Source: Paenibacillus maysiensis
GTDB lineage: Bacteria; Bacillota; Bacilli; Paenibacillales; Paenibacillaceae
Assembly (NCBI RefSeq): GCF_000520815.1
Contig: NZ_ASRY01000289.1
Span: 53,655 to 117,654, forward strand
Length of the DNA stretch: 64,000 bases
Direction of reading: 5' to 3'
Shown: piece by piece, positions 35,421-44,520 of the stretch
Position numbering within the stretch: position 1 is the stretch's first letter
Layout: every line of letters starts with the position of its first letter
Made by a program: the position numbers and the translations under genes
The notes under the pieces: model-generated
Databases searched by the model: none
What the model was told of the DNA's origin: nothing
The model's input: only the letters and a program-made list of their open reading frames with translations

Positions 35421-35455
35421 ACAGTACATGACAGTACATGACAGTACATGACAGT
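35421..35455. repeat. 10-bp tandem repeat after guaD
   Basis: ACAGTACATG repeated three times (35421-35450), plus a partial ACAGT, immediately downstream of the guaD stop codon. Confidence 0.85.
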
Positions 35456-35456
35456 A

Positions 35457-35927
35457 TTAATATTCTATTTTTTGAACTGATATGCTCCATGTTTCAAAAG
35501 GCAGTTTGCTTTTGGGCGGGTATATTTGACTCATAATTATTGAACGATCTTCCATAGGCAAAGCAATTTGCTCATATATAAATTGGTCGTCAAATCCTAT
35601 GATTGCTGCTTCTTCTTTTGTACATGCGTAGTAGACTGCATCAGGTCTTGCCCAGTAAATGGCCCCAATACACATTGGGCATGGTTCACAGCTTGTATAG
35701 ATCACACAACCATTTAATTGAAAATCATTTAAATGCTTACACGCTTCTCGTATAGCCTGTACTTCTGCATGTGCTGTAGGATCGCAGGACGAGGTAACTT
35801 CATTAACCCCTCTTCCGATAATTTTTCCATCCTTAACTACAATGGCACCGAATGGGCCACCATGACCAGAAACAACATTTTGCTGGGCTAACTGGATTGC
35901 TTGATTCATTAAGTTTTCGTTACTCAC
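35457..35927 (-). CDS. guaD: Guanine deaminase
   Basis: 156 residues, the same length as B. subtilis GuaD. Cytidine-deaminase fold with the zinc site TAHAEVQAIREACK (His and catalytic Glu) and YTSCEPCPMCIGAIYWARPD (two Cys). It converts guanine to xanthine. It is the last gene of the operon, 85 bases after the flavoprotein gene; AGGAGG precedes the GTG start. Its presence anchors the operon to purine breakdown and supplies xanthine to whatever oxidises it. Confidence 0.93.
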   Translation of the reverse strand: MSNENLMNQAIQLAQQNVVSGHGGPFGAIVVKDGKIIGRGVNEVTSSCDPTAHAEVQAIREACKHLNDFQLNGCVIYTSCEPCPMCIGAIYWARPDAVYYACTKEEAAIIGFDDQFIYEQIALPMEDRSIIMSQIYPPKSKLPFETWSISVQKIEY

Positions 35928-36012
35928 GGTATCATCCTCCTGCTATTCATTTCAAGGTCATTCATCCAATAAAAACGATAGTATCAGCCGTGTGTGAGTT
36001 TTAACCCTTGGT

Positions 36013-37431
36013 TCATGCCTTTTTCGGCCACTCGCCAACAAATTCAGCCTTATCATAGGCAAAGAAGTCTTTCAGAATCTCTTCGCGATCATCGATGAAT
36101 AGCTGATCTGCCACTGCCGACGCGAGCTTGGGTATAGCAAATCTCATGCCAGAAATCGCAGAAGCCGAGAGCCCGCAACTGACCAAAGCAGCATAGTTAA
36201 AAGCAAAAAGTCCGTTCAGCAGTTTTGGGTCCTTGTCATCGCGGCTCAAGAAAGCAAAGCCCGGACTCAAATAAGGATGTGCATCAAGCAAAGGATTAGC
36301 TACCGCTTTCGGGGCCTTATAGCGGTCTTCCCAGCGCGCAATGTGGCTTTCGACAAGCCTCAACTCCGGTCGCAAAGCCGGATCGGAGAGGAGACCTGTG
36401 CTGATAACGAGAAAATCGAAGGTGAATTTGCCTTGAGGCACAGTCACTGTCGCCCCTTCGTCCGCAGCCTCCACATCAAGCCATGGCGCACCCAAATGCA
36501 ATTGGAAACCGGGCCATGAAACCGCGCGCTCAAAGGTGTCATTGGTCGGCGGCTGACTGTGCTTGAAAAAATGGGCGATCACCGCATATTTCTCGGCATC
36601 CGACAGCGTAGCAAACCGTTCAATCATGCCGGACAATTCCATCTGACGGATCGGGTTGATCCTAGGCAGTTCCTTTCGGCGGACAAAAATATGGACCTCA
36701 GCCACTCCTTCGGCTAGTGCGAAATTGGCATTATCAAAGGCCGAAGCCCCACCGCCCAATATAGCGATTCTCTTGCCTTTCAGCGAATCAAAATCAATGG
36801 TTTCCGAGGTGTGGGCATATAGGTGGTGCGGCAGTTTATCAGCAATCACGGGCGGAACATACCATTCTCCACCGCCCTGAATACCGGTGGCCAACACAAC
36901 CTTGCGTGACAGCAATTGAGCAGATGACGCTCTCGCCCCTTCGATATGCAGGCGGTGAACCCCACCCTCCACGGGCTCGATCTGCTTCAGCCTGACCTCA
37001 TTAACGACAGGCAGATCAAGGACCTTTCGATACCAGCGCAAGTAATTCATCCAGTCGCCCCGCGAAATCTTGACCACCTCTTCCCAGCCTTTCTGCCCGG
37101 CTTGTGCCTCCCACCAGGAGCGAAAGGTCAGCGAAGAAATCCCCAGGTCGATGGAGGTCAAATATTTGGGTGTTCTCAACGTCACCATGCGGGCATAGGT
37201 TTCCCACGGTCCTTCGGAGCCTTCCTTGTTTTCGTCGATAACGAGAATGTTGGAAACACGTTCTCGCAAAAGGCCGAAGGCTGCGCCCAAGCCGCATTGT
37301 CCGCCGCCGACGATCACAACGTCATAGACATGTCCCTCAGGATGGCTCAGTGGGCGAACCCAGTTAGGTCCCCTGAAGTTGAGATACGAAAGATCGGTTA
37401 TTACTCGTTCGTTTAAAGCCTCTAGGCTCAT
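36013..37431 (-). CDS. FAD/NAD(P)-dependent oxidoreductase, FMO-like, in purine operon
   Basis: 472 residues. It has two dinucleotide-binding motifs: YDVVIVGGGQCGLGAAFGLL near residue 40 for FAD, and GKRIAILGGGASAFDNANFA near residue 225 for NAD(P). Between them is a substrate domain with GPWETYARMVTLRTPKYLTS. The layout is that of flavin-containing monooxygenases. It is not related by motif to the urate hydroxylase HpxO (PHBH fold). It lies between pucG and guaD on the operon strand. Candidate roles are urate or another purine hydroxylation, or electron supply; none is proven. Its codon choice looks more GC-rich than its neighbours, so lateral origin is possible. Confidence 0.8.
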   Translation of the reverse strand: MSLEALNERVITDLSYLNFRGPNWVRPLSHPEGHVYDVVIVGGGQCGLGAAFGLLRERVSNILVIDENKEGSEGPWETYARMVTLRTPKYLTSIDLGISSLTFRSWWEAQAGQKGWEEVVKISRGDWMNYLRWYRKVLDLPVVNEVRLKQIEPVEGGVHRLHIEGARASSAQLLSRKVVLATGIQGGGEWYVPPVIADKLPHHLYAHTSETIDFDSLKGKRIAILGGGASAFDNANFALAEGVAEVHIFVRRKELPRINPIRQMELSGMIERFATLSDAEKYAVIAHFFKHSQPPTNDTFERAVSWPGFQLHLGAPWLDVEAADEGATVTVPQGKFTFDFLVISTGLLSDPALRPELRLVESHIARWEDRYKAPKAVANPLLDAHPYLSPGFAFLSRDDKDPKLLNGLFAFNYAALVSCGLSASAISGMRFAIPKLASAVADQLFIDDREEILKDFFAYDKAEFVGEWPKKA

Positions 37432-37513
37432 GATTGCTCATTCCTTTCAGCGGTCGGTAAGACGAAAGAGAGCGATCGGGCTGACGACCATGACTTTGGT
37501 TCCGATTACCGGT

Positions 37514-38752
37514 TTATTCATTCGTATTCGCCTTTCTGCTATAAACGTCCAATGCGGCCTGCGAAGCAGCTCCGATATGAACGGGGACGCGATGACGGAG
37601 CAATGCGGCCTCAAGCGCTCCAAGCAAGTGCAGCACATTTTTTTTATTGCAGCTATATCCCATAGTGCCGATCCGCCATATTTTCCCTTTGAGCGACCCG
37701 AACGAGCTGGCGATTTCAATGCCGAATTCGTGAAGAAGCATCTTCCGAACAGATTCGCCGTCAACGCCGTCCGGTATATTTACGCACGTAACCATCGGCA
37801 TCTTGCAGCCAGGATCGCCGAACAGCGTTAATCCCATCGCACGAATTCCAGCCACCAATGCCGCTTCATGCTCGAGATGGCGGGCAAAACGCTGCTCCAA
37901 CCCTTCTTCCAATACGAGACGTAAGCCTTCCCGCAGGGCGTACAGCATCGAAGTCGCTTCGGTATGATGGTTTAATCGGACTGGACTCCAATAGTCCTGA
38001 AGCTGACTTAAATCCAGATAATTACTTTGAATTCCTTTACCGCTCCAACCGGTTTCCGTCTGGGGATCGCGAAGCCCACGTTCGATTCGTTTTCGCTTCA
38101 ATATTTTCGCTTCTGCCCGCTCATTATAGGTAACAGGTGCCATGCCTGCCGGAACGGAAAGACATTTTTGTGTTCCTCCGATCACGGCATCCAGCATCCA
38201 CTCATCCGTCGCAACCTTCGTTCCACCGACCGTCGCAACCGCATCGACGACGAGAAGAACATCCAACTCCCGGCAAGCTTTCCCTATTTCCTTCAGCGGC
38301 TGCATACGTCCTGTCGATGTCTCGCCGTGGACGATCGCCACAATATCCGGACGCTCTTGACGGATCCTTTTCACCACTTGCTCCGGATCAAAGACTTGCC
38401 CCCATTCCTGCTCCATGGTAGAGATCTCGGCTCCGCAGCGTTCCGCAATTTCTACCAACAAATGGCCGAATCTGCCGTAAATCGGAACCAATACACGGTC
38501 TCCCGGTTCAATTAAGCTCGTCAGCACAGCTTCGATACCGGAACGAGATGTACCGTCAACCGAAAATGCCCAGTGATTGTTCGTTTGGAACAACGCCCTG
38601 ATCATGTCCATCGTTTCATTCATGATGTCGGTAAATTCTGGATCAAACTGCCCCAAGATCGGAAACGACATCGCCCGCAGCACACGCGGATCCACCTCCA
38701 CCGGTCCGGGGGTCATGATTGTACGAGGGGACGGTGACAGATCACGATACAT
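37514..38752 (-). CDS. pucG: (S)-Ureidoglycine-glyoxylate aminotransferase
   Basis: 412 residues, class V PLP aminotransferase. Start MYRDLSPSPRTIMTPGPVEV; the PLP lysine lies in VIGGTQKCLSVPAGMAPVTY. It closely resembles B. subtilis PucG, which transfers the amino group of ureidoglycine (from allantoate) to glyoxylate, giving oxalurate and glycine. The reading frame overlaps the end of the allantoate amidohydrolase gene, so they are translationally coupled. The start is either this ATG or the TTG at 38758; GGGGGGAG lies upstream of both. Ordinary alanine-glyoxylate transaminase is the alternative without this context. Confidence 0.9.
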   Translation of the reverse strand: MYRDLSPSPRTIMTPGPVEVDPRVLRAMSFPILGQFDPEFTDIMNETMDMIRALFQTNNHWAFSVDGTSRSGIEAVLTSLIEPGDRVLVPIYGRFGHLLVEIAERCGAEISTMEQEWGQVFDPEQVVKRIRQERPDIVAIVHGETSTGRMQPLKEIGKACRELDVLLVVDAVATVGGTKVATDEWMLDAVIGGTQKCLSVPAGMAPVTYNERAEAKILKRKRIERGLRDPQTETGWSGKGIQSNYLDLSQLQDYWSPVRLNHHTEATSMLYALREGLRLVLEEGLEQRFARHLEHEAALVAGIRAMGLTLFGDPGCKMPMVTCVNIPDGVDGESVRKMLLHEFGIEIASSFGSLKGKIWRIGTMGYSCNKKNVLHLLGALEAALLRHRVPVHIGAASQAALDVYSRKANTNE

Positions 38753-40043
38753 TTTCAAAGCGCTCCCCCCTGTCATAGGCCAATACATACAAGAAATCGG
38801 TTAGGACGGAAACACCAGCAGCAAGCTCCCTCGTGGACGTGTATTCATCGGGAGAGTGGCTGATGCCGCCGCGGCTAGGAACAAATACGAGTGCGGTTGG
38901 ACAGACAGACTGCATCACTTGCGTATCGTGACCGGCACCGCTGAACATGCTGAGAAAGCTCAAATTTCTATGCATACAAATATGTTCCACCATTCGAGTC
39001 AGTTCTACGTCCATCATGACCGGCTCTGCGTTCATCCATTGGCTGAGGGTCAGCATAAGCCCTCGTCTGGCTGCAACTTCTTCGAAGCTTATTTTCACGG
39101 CTTGACAAAAAGCGGATAATGCCATAGAATCCGAATGCCGCACATCAAGTGTAAACGTGACTTTGCCAGGAATCACGTTAGATAGACCAGGGATCACTTC
39201 CAAGCTTCCTACGGTCGCTACCATCGGGGAGCCGTAGCTTTGCGCCAGCCCTTCGAGCAACTGAACCATTTCGGATACGCCCACAAGCGCATCTCGCCGC
39301 AAGGCCATCGGCGTCGTTCCCGCATGATTTGCTTCGCCTGTGACCTCGCACGTAAACCGCTTTTGCCCGACAATGCCTTTGACCACCCCAATCCCCTTCT
39401 CTTCCCGTTCAAGAACCTTTCCCTGCTCGATATGAAGCTCGATAAACGCTTGGATATCGTCCCGTTTTGCAGCGCGCCCCGCCTTGGAACCAAATCCTGC
39501 CGACATCATCGCTTCCCTTAAACTAACGCCTTCGGAGTCGCATATTTCCGGTACTTGATCGACCGAATAACGTCCTGAAACATTACCGGAACCCCAGTAT
39601 GTTAACGGAAATCGGCTTCCTTCTTCTTCACAGAACGAGACGATCTCAAGGTTGCATTTCGGTCTTCCGTATCGTTCCAATAAAAACTGAAGAGCTGCTA
39701 ACCCTGCGGCAATGCCGAAAGCCCCGTCATATTTGCCTCCATTTATGACGGTATCTATATGGGAGCCTGTCAGAATCGTTCCCCGATTCGGTTCCGTTCC
39801 TTCAATTCGTCCATAAAGGTTCCCCACTTCATCAAAGTAAACCTTAAGCCCGGCTTGCTTCATCCTGTCGTTTAGAGCCGTTTGCGCTTGTTTCCAGGAA
39901 TTCGAGTATAGAAACCGGGTAATACCTCCCCCGCCGTCTGCACCATATTCGGATAACCAATGCAATGTTTCTTCGATAGAAGCAGCTAATCGGTTGATAT
40001 CCGGCAGCTCTTGCGGTAAGCGTGGTATGACATTGTTCATCAT
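38742..40043 (-). CDS. allC: Allantoate amidohydrolase
   Basis: 433 residues, M20/M28-type peptidase fold. It hydrolyses allantoate to ureidoglycine, ammonia and CO2. Metal and active-site blocks are GSHIDTVINGGKYDGAFGI, CEEEGSRFPLTYWGSGN, IELHIEQGKVLE and MFSGAGHDTQVM, all intact. It overlaps the allantoinase stop by four bases (ATGA) and overlaps pucG at its own 3' end. The B. subtilis name is pucF. Beta-ureidopropionase/N-carbamoylase is the fold-level alternative; the neighbours decide. Confidence 0.92.
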   Translation of the reverse strand: MMNNVIPRLPQELPDINRLAASIEETLHWLSEYGADGGGGITRFLYSNSWKQAQTALNDRMKQAGLKVYFDEVGNLYGRIEGTEPNRGTILTGSHIDTVINGGKYDGAFGIAAGLAALQFLLERYGRPKCNLEIVSFCEEEGSRFPLTYWGSGNVSGRYSVDQVPEICDSEGVSLREAMMSAGFGSKAGRAAKRDDIQAFIELHIEQGKVLEREEKGIGVVKGIVGQKRFTCEVTGEANHAGTTPMALRRDALVGVSEMVQLLEGLAQSYGSPMVATVGSLEVIPGLSNVIPGKVTFTLDVRHSDSMALSAFCQAVKISFEEVAARRGLMLTLSQWMNAEPVMMDVELTRMVEHICMHRNLSFLSMFSGAGHDTQVMQSVCPTALVFVPSRGGISHSPDEYTSTRELAAGVSVLTDFLYVLAYDRGERFENVS

Positions 40044-41431
40044 CTATCCCCCCCTTTACGTTTGAATGGATGCAGCAGCATTCCCTTTCTCGACAGCGAA
40101 ACTCCTTCGCCCAACCTATATACCACTTCACCACGGCATAAAGTGGCAGTTACCCGGCAGTTCAATTGCCTGCCAACATAAGGACTATGCTTATGACGGT
40201 AATACAAATCATTCGCGGCCAAGGTATACGGACTGTTCAAGTTGAAAATCGTCAAATCTGCGTCCATTCCTACTTGAATCGTGCCTTTGCAGGGAAATAG
40301 ACCAAAACGGCGGGCCGGATTTTCAGACAGCAGCCGAGATAACAAGGGTAAAGGAATCTTTCGTTTCAGGTGTCCTTCATCCAGAATCAGTTCCATCGAG
40401 CTCTGTGCTCCGGAAATGCCTCCCCAAGCTTGAAACCAGTCGTCGGATCGCTTTAACTCGGTCGGACACGGTGAATGATCCGAAGCGATCATGTCTATCT
40501 TCCCGGCAGCAATTGCCTTCCACATCTCTTCCCGTTCCGCTTCGGACCGGAGCGGCGGGGCACATTTCGAAATGGTTCCGAGGGATCCCATATCATCACA
40601 GGTCAGCATCAAGTAATGCGGACAAGTTTCCAACGTAACATTCATGCCTGTGCGTTTTGCCTGATCAATCAGCTCTACAGCTTGAGGATTGCTAATATGC
40701 ACGAAATGCAGCGCGCAACCTGTCTGCTTCGCATAAAACAGTGCACGATGAACGGCTTCCAATTCCGCAAGTACCGGCCGGGATGCCGCATAATCGCGAA
40801 ACCCGGTTTTGCCGGTATGCTGCGCTTCAGCGCCAAGCCCCGCTACCAGTGGCTCACTTTCTGCATGAAGGGCAAGAATGCCGCCAATTGCAGCAATTCG
40901 CTGCATCCCCTCATATAAGGTAACATCATCGACTCCCCGGAAAATGTCCTCTCCTTTTCCTCCCGGGTCGGACATAAAGGCTTTGAATCCGGCAACCCCT
41001 GCCTCCGCCAAAGCTTCTAGTGATTTCAGATTTCCTGGTACAAGTCCTCCCCAGAACGCGTAATCAACGTACGACTGACCATAGGCCAAAGCCGATTTTT
41101 GATTTAATGCGCTTAATGAAGTTGTAGGCGGCCGGCCATTTAGAGGCATGTCAATGTAGGCGGTGCACCCTCCTGCAGCGAGCGATGCCGATCCACTGAC
41201 AAAACCTTCCCAATCACCTAATGCCGGCTCGTTGAAATGAACATGAACATCTATCATTCCAGGCAGTACAAACTGTCCGCTTGCATCAATGACTTTGCAT
41301 TCCCGCGATGGATCCAGCAATTTCCTGAGTACGTGGATTTTTCCATTTTTAATTCCGATATCGAGAACATATACCCCATCTGGCAAAACGACTTGGCCTC
41401 CACGTATGATAACCTCTAAACGCTCCGTCAT
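40040..41431 (-). CDS. allB: Allantoinase
   Basis: 463 residues, cyclic amidohydrolase. It opens allantoin to allantoate. The HxH metal site is in GMIDVHVHFNEPALGDWEGF, the carboxylated lysine in VAGFKAFMSDPGGKG, and further ligands are in HAESE, FVHISNPQAVEL and IASDHSPCP. The B. subtilis name is pucH. ATG at 41431 chosen; the upstream site is weak and an ATG at 41446 is possible. It sits between the urate-decay fusion protein and allC, in pathway order. Confidence 0.93.
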   Translation of the reverse strand: MTERLEVIIRGGQVVLPDGVYVLDIGIKNGKIHVLRKLLDPSRECKVIDASGQFVLPGMIDVHVHFNEPALGDWEGFVSGSASLAAGGCTAYIDMPLNGRPPTTSLSALNQKSALAYGQSYVDYAFWGGLVPGNLKSLEALAEAGVAGFKAFMSDPGGKGEDIFRGVDDVTLYEGMQRIAAIGGILALHAESEPLVAGLGAEAQHTGKTGFRDYAASRPVLAELEAVHRALFYAKQTGCALHFVHISNPQAVELIDQAKRTGMNVTLETCPHYLMLTCDDMGSLGTISKCAPPLRSEAEREEMWKAIAAGKIDMIASDHSPCPTELKRSDDWFQAWGGISGAQSSMELILDEGHLKRKIPLPLLSRLLSENPARRFGLFPCKGTIQVGMDADLTIFNLNSPYTLAANDLYYRHKHSPYVGRQLNCRVTATLCRGEVVYRLGEGVSLSRKGMLLHPFKRKGGDR

Positions 41432-41479
41432 AATCCATGCACCCACTTAACAAAAAATACAGTATTTTGTTTCAATTCA

Positions 41480-42340
41480 TCAGCTTCCCCGGTACGTGCT
41501 GTAGCCGCCAGGAGCTACAAGCAGCGGAACATGATAATGGCTGCCCGCATCACTCACACCGAAACGAATCGGAATGCACTCCAGAAAAGGGGGTTCTTTC
41601 CCGGCCAAGCCCTTCTCCCGAAAATAATCGGCAACGTAAAAAACCAGCTCATACTGCCCCACCTTCAACTCGCCGCCTGACAGCAGAGGCGCATCCAGGC
41701 GTCCGTCCGCATCGGTTACGACAGAACGCAGCAGCCTCCGTCCCTCCTCACCGCCGATCTCCCACAGCTCAAGCTTCATTCCGGACGCCGGTGTGCCGCA
41801 GGACACATCTAGCACGTGGGTAGTTAATTTTCCGTCGTTAGGACTCGTAATCAAGTTACTTAATCGAAATTGGGCAATCTTGAATACTTCCTTCAAGGCC
41901 AGGATTCTCTCTTTATCCCATTCGCCACCAAGCCGTTTGCCCAAGGCGGCATAAATCGAATCTTTATTCAGGCCGCGTACGGCTATAATGAAAGGAAATC
42001 CGAATTTATCCTTGTAGGCCTGATTGCTGGCCCTAAATTGTTCATAATCCTCGGGAGAAAGCTCATCCAGGCCAGCGCCCCGCTGCTCATTAACGGATAC
42101 CTCCGTCATTTTCAGCTTGCCAGCAAGATCAGGGTGAGCGCAGAGCAGGGCAAGTTGTTCATCAAGCGCAGATTGCTCCACCGCTTCTTCCAATTTACTG
42201 GACAATTGCCCAAAAGAAGCAAAAGGACGGGATATCCATGCGCGTTCCGCCACCCAAGGCGAGTGCTCGAATACCCATCCCAGCGCATCGACAAACTGCT
42301 CTCTATTCATTCGATTAATAGAATCCAAGGATAATTTCAT
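41480..42340 (-). CDS. Fused OHCU decarboxylase and 5-hydroxyisourate hydrolase
   Basis: 286 residues with two enzymes. Residues about 1-165 are 2-oxo-4-hydroxy-4-carboxy-5-ureidoimidazoline decarboxylase (catalytic His in LALLCAHPDLAGKL; EQRGAGLDELSPEDYEQF). Residues about 170-286 are the transthyretin-like HIU hydrolase, from LTTHVLDVSCGTPASGMKLE to the conserved C-terminus YHVPLLVAPGGYSTYRGS. Together they turn 5-hydroxyisourate into S-allantoin. In B. subtilis the decarboxylase is instead fused to uricase (PucL) and the hydrolase (PucM) is separate. The plant TTL protein has the fusion seen here. GGGGAG precedes the ATG at 42340. No uricase domain is present. Confidence 0.93.
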   Translation of the reverse strand: MKLSLDSINRMNREQFVDALGWVFEHSPWVAERAWISRPFASFGQLSSKLEEAVEQSALDEQLALLCAHPDLAGKLKMTEVSVNEQRGAGLDELSPEDYEQFRASNQAYKDKFGFPFIIAVRGLNKDSIYAALGKRLGGEWDKERILALKEVFKIAQFRLSNLITSPNDGKLTTHVLDVSCGTPASGMKLELWEIGGEEGRRLLRSVVTDADGRLDAPLLSGGELKVGQYELVFYVADYFREKGLAGKEPPFLECIPIRFGVSDAGSHYHVPLLVAPGGYSTYRGS

Positions 42341-42414
42341 TTTGCTCCCCTTCATATGCTTTTTCAGTTGTTATTTTTCCATTGTGACACTTTTCCAATT
42401 TTCGAGAATTCCCT

Positions 42415-43464
42415 TTATGCTGTATAGGACCTGCCGAGCCCCATCTCGCTAAGAAGCTGCCGGTAAGCGATAGAGGTGCGATCTGCCGGAATATGGACCT
42501 CTGCTTGCAAATCGAGTGGCAAATCCTCTGGAGTCTGCGCTTCTACCATCTCTCGATCTTCCTGAAACACTTGTAAATTGAACTTGATGGTATCTTCAAC
42601 GGATGCATCTTTATCAAAATTTCGTGAAATCGGACAAAATAACCGGGTGTAGCGGGCCGATACCGGGCAGGCACAGTTCAGGATCATTAGCTTGCCGTCG
42701 TTTGGAAAGTAGACCGTAAGCGAAGCCGCGAACGGTGGAAATACGCGAAATTCGCGAAGCCATTTAAAGCCTTCCGGGACCAGATTGTCCTGACCTTTGC
42801 CGTAATTGCTAACCGTGCTCCAATATTCGGCAAGCAAGCCGCTGCCTTCGCGCTTGACAGTGTACTGAGGCACAAACGGGTTATCACGGTCTCCGAAGGT
42901 ATCGGTATGCACAAAGGCGAAGTGCGATACATCCAGGAAGCCTTCCATCTGGCGCCCTGCCGAACCTACAATGTCGAAGCTCGGCGGCAGCACGTTCAGG
43001 TAATCCGGGTCATCCCATCCCGGAAACTCGGGAATTTGCACGTCGCTGGACGTAAGAGATGTCCAGATCAGACCGTATCGCTCTACTACGGGATACGTGA
43101 TCAATTTCAGCTTAGGCGAAATTTTGGCGTCGGGATGCGCCGGAACTGATGTGCATTTGCCCTCGCAGTTGTAACGAAGTCCGTGATATGGGCAAACAAT
43201 TTCTCCGTTTTCAACCCAACCCTTGCTAAGGGGAGCTCCTCGGTGAAAGCAAAGGTCACGGGCGACAACCAACTTGCCGTTGCTACGGTAGCATACGAGC
43301 TTCACATCAAGCAGCTTTACGCCAACCGGTTTATCCGTGATTTCGCTTGCCTGCGCCACCGGGTACCAATATTGGGCCAACACCTGCCAATCCTCCGGAG
43401 TGAACGTGCAATCCCGCGGAAGTTGAACCTCAGAATGGTTATTTTTAGCTTTAGGTACCATCAT
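42415..43464 (-). CDS. Rieske non-heme iron oxygenase alpha subunit (purine operon, copy 2)
   Basis: 349 residues. The Rieske [2Fe-2S] ligands are CFHRGAPLSKGW and VCPYHGLRYNCEGKC (C-x-H and C-x2-H). The mononuclear iron site is LDVSHFAFVHTD (D-x2-H-x4-H), with an acidic ligand expected near residue 300. The C-terminus (PEDLPLDLQAEVHIPADRTS followed by IAYR) resembles N-demethylases of caffeine (NdmA/B) and HpxD-type purine oxygenases. It is a tandem paralogue of the next gene upstream. AAGGAGAG precedes the ATG. A separate reductase must feed it electrons; none is adjacent. The substrate is inferred to be a purine from context. Confidence 0.85.
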   Translation of the reverse strand: MMVPKAKNNHSEVQLPRDCTFTPEDWQVLAQYWYPVAQASEITDKPVGVKLLDVKLVCYRSNGKLVVARDLCFHRGAPLSKGWVENGEIVCPYHGLRYNCEGKCTSVPAHPDAKISPKLKLITYPVVERYGLIWTSLTSSDVQIPEFPGWDDPDYLNVLPPSFDIVGSAGRQMEGFLDVSHFAFVHTDTFGDRDNPFVPQYTVKREGSGLLAEYWSTVSNYGKGQDNLVPEGFKWLREFRVFPPFAASLTVYFPNDGKLMILNCACPVSARYTRLFCPISRNFDKDASVEDTIKFNLQVFQEDREMVEAQTPEDLPLDLQAEVHIPADRTSIAYRQLLSEMGLGRSYTA

Positions 43465-43491
43465 GGCACTCTCCTTATCCGTATATTGATT

Positions 43492-44505
43492 TTATAGTCT
43501 AGTGTTCTTTGAAGAGACAACCGAAACGTCGCTGCCGTAGGTCACACCCAGCTCTTTCAGCCACCCCCGGTAAGCAATGCTGACCCGGTCCGCCTTCAAA
43601 TGAAGCTCCGCCTGTAAGTCGAGAGGAAGTTCCTCCGGCTTCTGGCTTTCTACAATCCCCGCGTCCTGCTCGATCACCCGCTTCTGAAAATCCCGAAAAT
43701 ATTCGTCAGACTGGTCTAATGCATAATTTCTAGAAATAAGTGCAAAAACAGCTGTTTTTCTCTCTTCGTGGGGAAGCGCTGTAAATAACATGGATAGAAT
43801 CTGGTTGTTTTCATAGTTCACTTTTTTGAGTCTTGCCGTCATAGGCCGCAAAATTTCAAACGTATAGTAAATCGTTGCGTAATTTCCCGAGCCGTCCGCA
43901 TCTGCGTAAATGGCGATTTCGTCGGAAACGTAGCGGTTTTCATGCCAATAAACGCTGTAATGTGGTATTTCAGGAAAATCAGAGTCGCCCAATAGTCTGT
44001 CGTGAACGAAAGCCAAATGACTTGCATCCAGAAAATTTTCAACGACTCTCGGCGCAGTTGCATGCAGGATATACGGCTCCGCATGTACGGTTTGAAAAGT
44101 TGAATCCTCATATTCCTCATAAAAGGGGACCGGAGCTTCGTTCCCGGAACCAGCATCAAGTTTCACCCAGATGATGCCGTATTGCTCCGTGCAGGAATAA
44201 ACCACCGCTTTAGCTTTAGGAGGAATGGTTTGTCCTGCTGGCTGCTGAGGGATTTTGACGCATTTTCCTTCCGCATCATACTTCCAGCCGTGGTAAGGAC
44301 AAACGATACAATCGTCTGCCACTTTGCCCAGCGACAACGCCGCCCCCCGGTGTATGCATAAATCTTTAAATGCCTGAACTCCGTCCCGGGTTCGGAAAAG
44401 GACGACCCTCTCTTCCAAAATCGTAACAGGTACCGGTTCGCTTCCGATATCCTGAGAATAAACTGCTGCTATCCAATCTTTTGCCAATATGTGATCTTTC
44501 ATCAT
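43492..44505 (-). CDS. Rieske non-heme iron oxygenase alpha subunit (purine operon, copy 1)
   Basis: 337 residues. Rieske site CIHRGAALSLGK with IVCPYHGWKYDAEGKC; mononuclear iron site LDASHLAFVHDR. The C-terminal block PEELPLDLQAELHLKADRVS is nearly the same as in the downstream paralogue, so the two arose by duplication, but the middle domains differ enough for different substrates or a hetero-oligomer. AAAGGAG lies 9 bases before the ATG at 44505; a GTG at 44511 is less likely. The gap to copy 2 is 27 bases. Confidence 0.85.
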   Translation of the reverse strand: MMKDHILAKDWIAAVYSQDIGSEPVPVTILEERVVLFRTRDGVQAFKDLCIHRGAALSLGKVADDCIVCPYHGWKYDAEGKCVKIPQQPAGQTIPPKAKAVVYSCTEQYGIIWVKLDAGSGNEAPVPFYEEYEDSTFQTVHAEPYILHATAPRVVENFLDASHLAFVHDRLLGDSDFPEIPHYSVYWHENRYVSDEIAIYADADGSGNYATIYYTFEILRPMTARLKKVNYENNQILSMLFTALPHEERKTAVFALISRNYALDQSDEYFRDFQKRVIEQDAGIVESQKPEELPLDLQAELHLKADRVSIAYRGWLKELGVTYGSDVSVVSSKNTRL

Positions 44506-44520
44506 AGTCACCTTCTCCTT

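Noticed and set aside
36013..37431. Assignment of the flavoprotein as HpxO urate hydroxylase
   Set aside because: HpxO is a roughly 385-residue PHBH-type enzyme with one dinucleotide motif at the very N-terminus; this protein has two motifs and an FMO-like plan.
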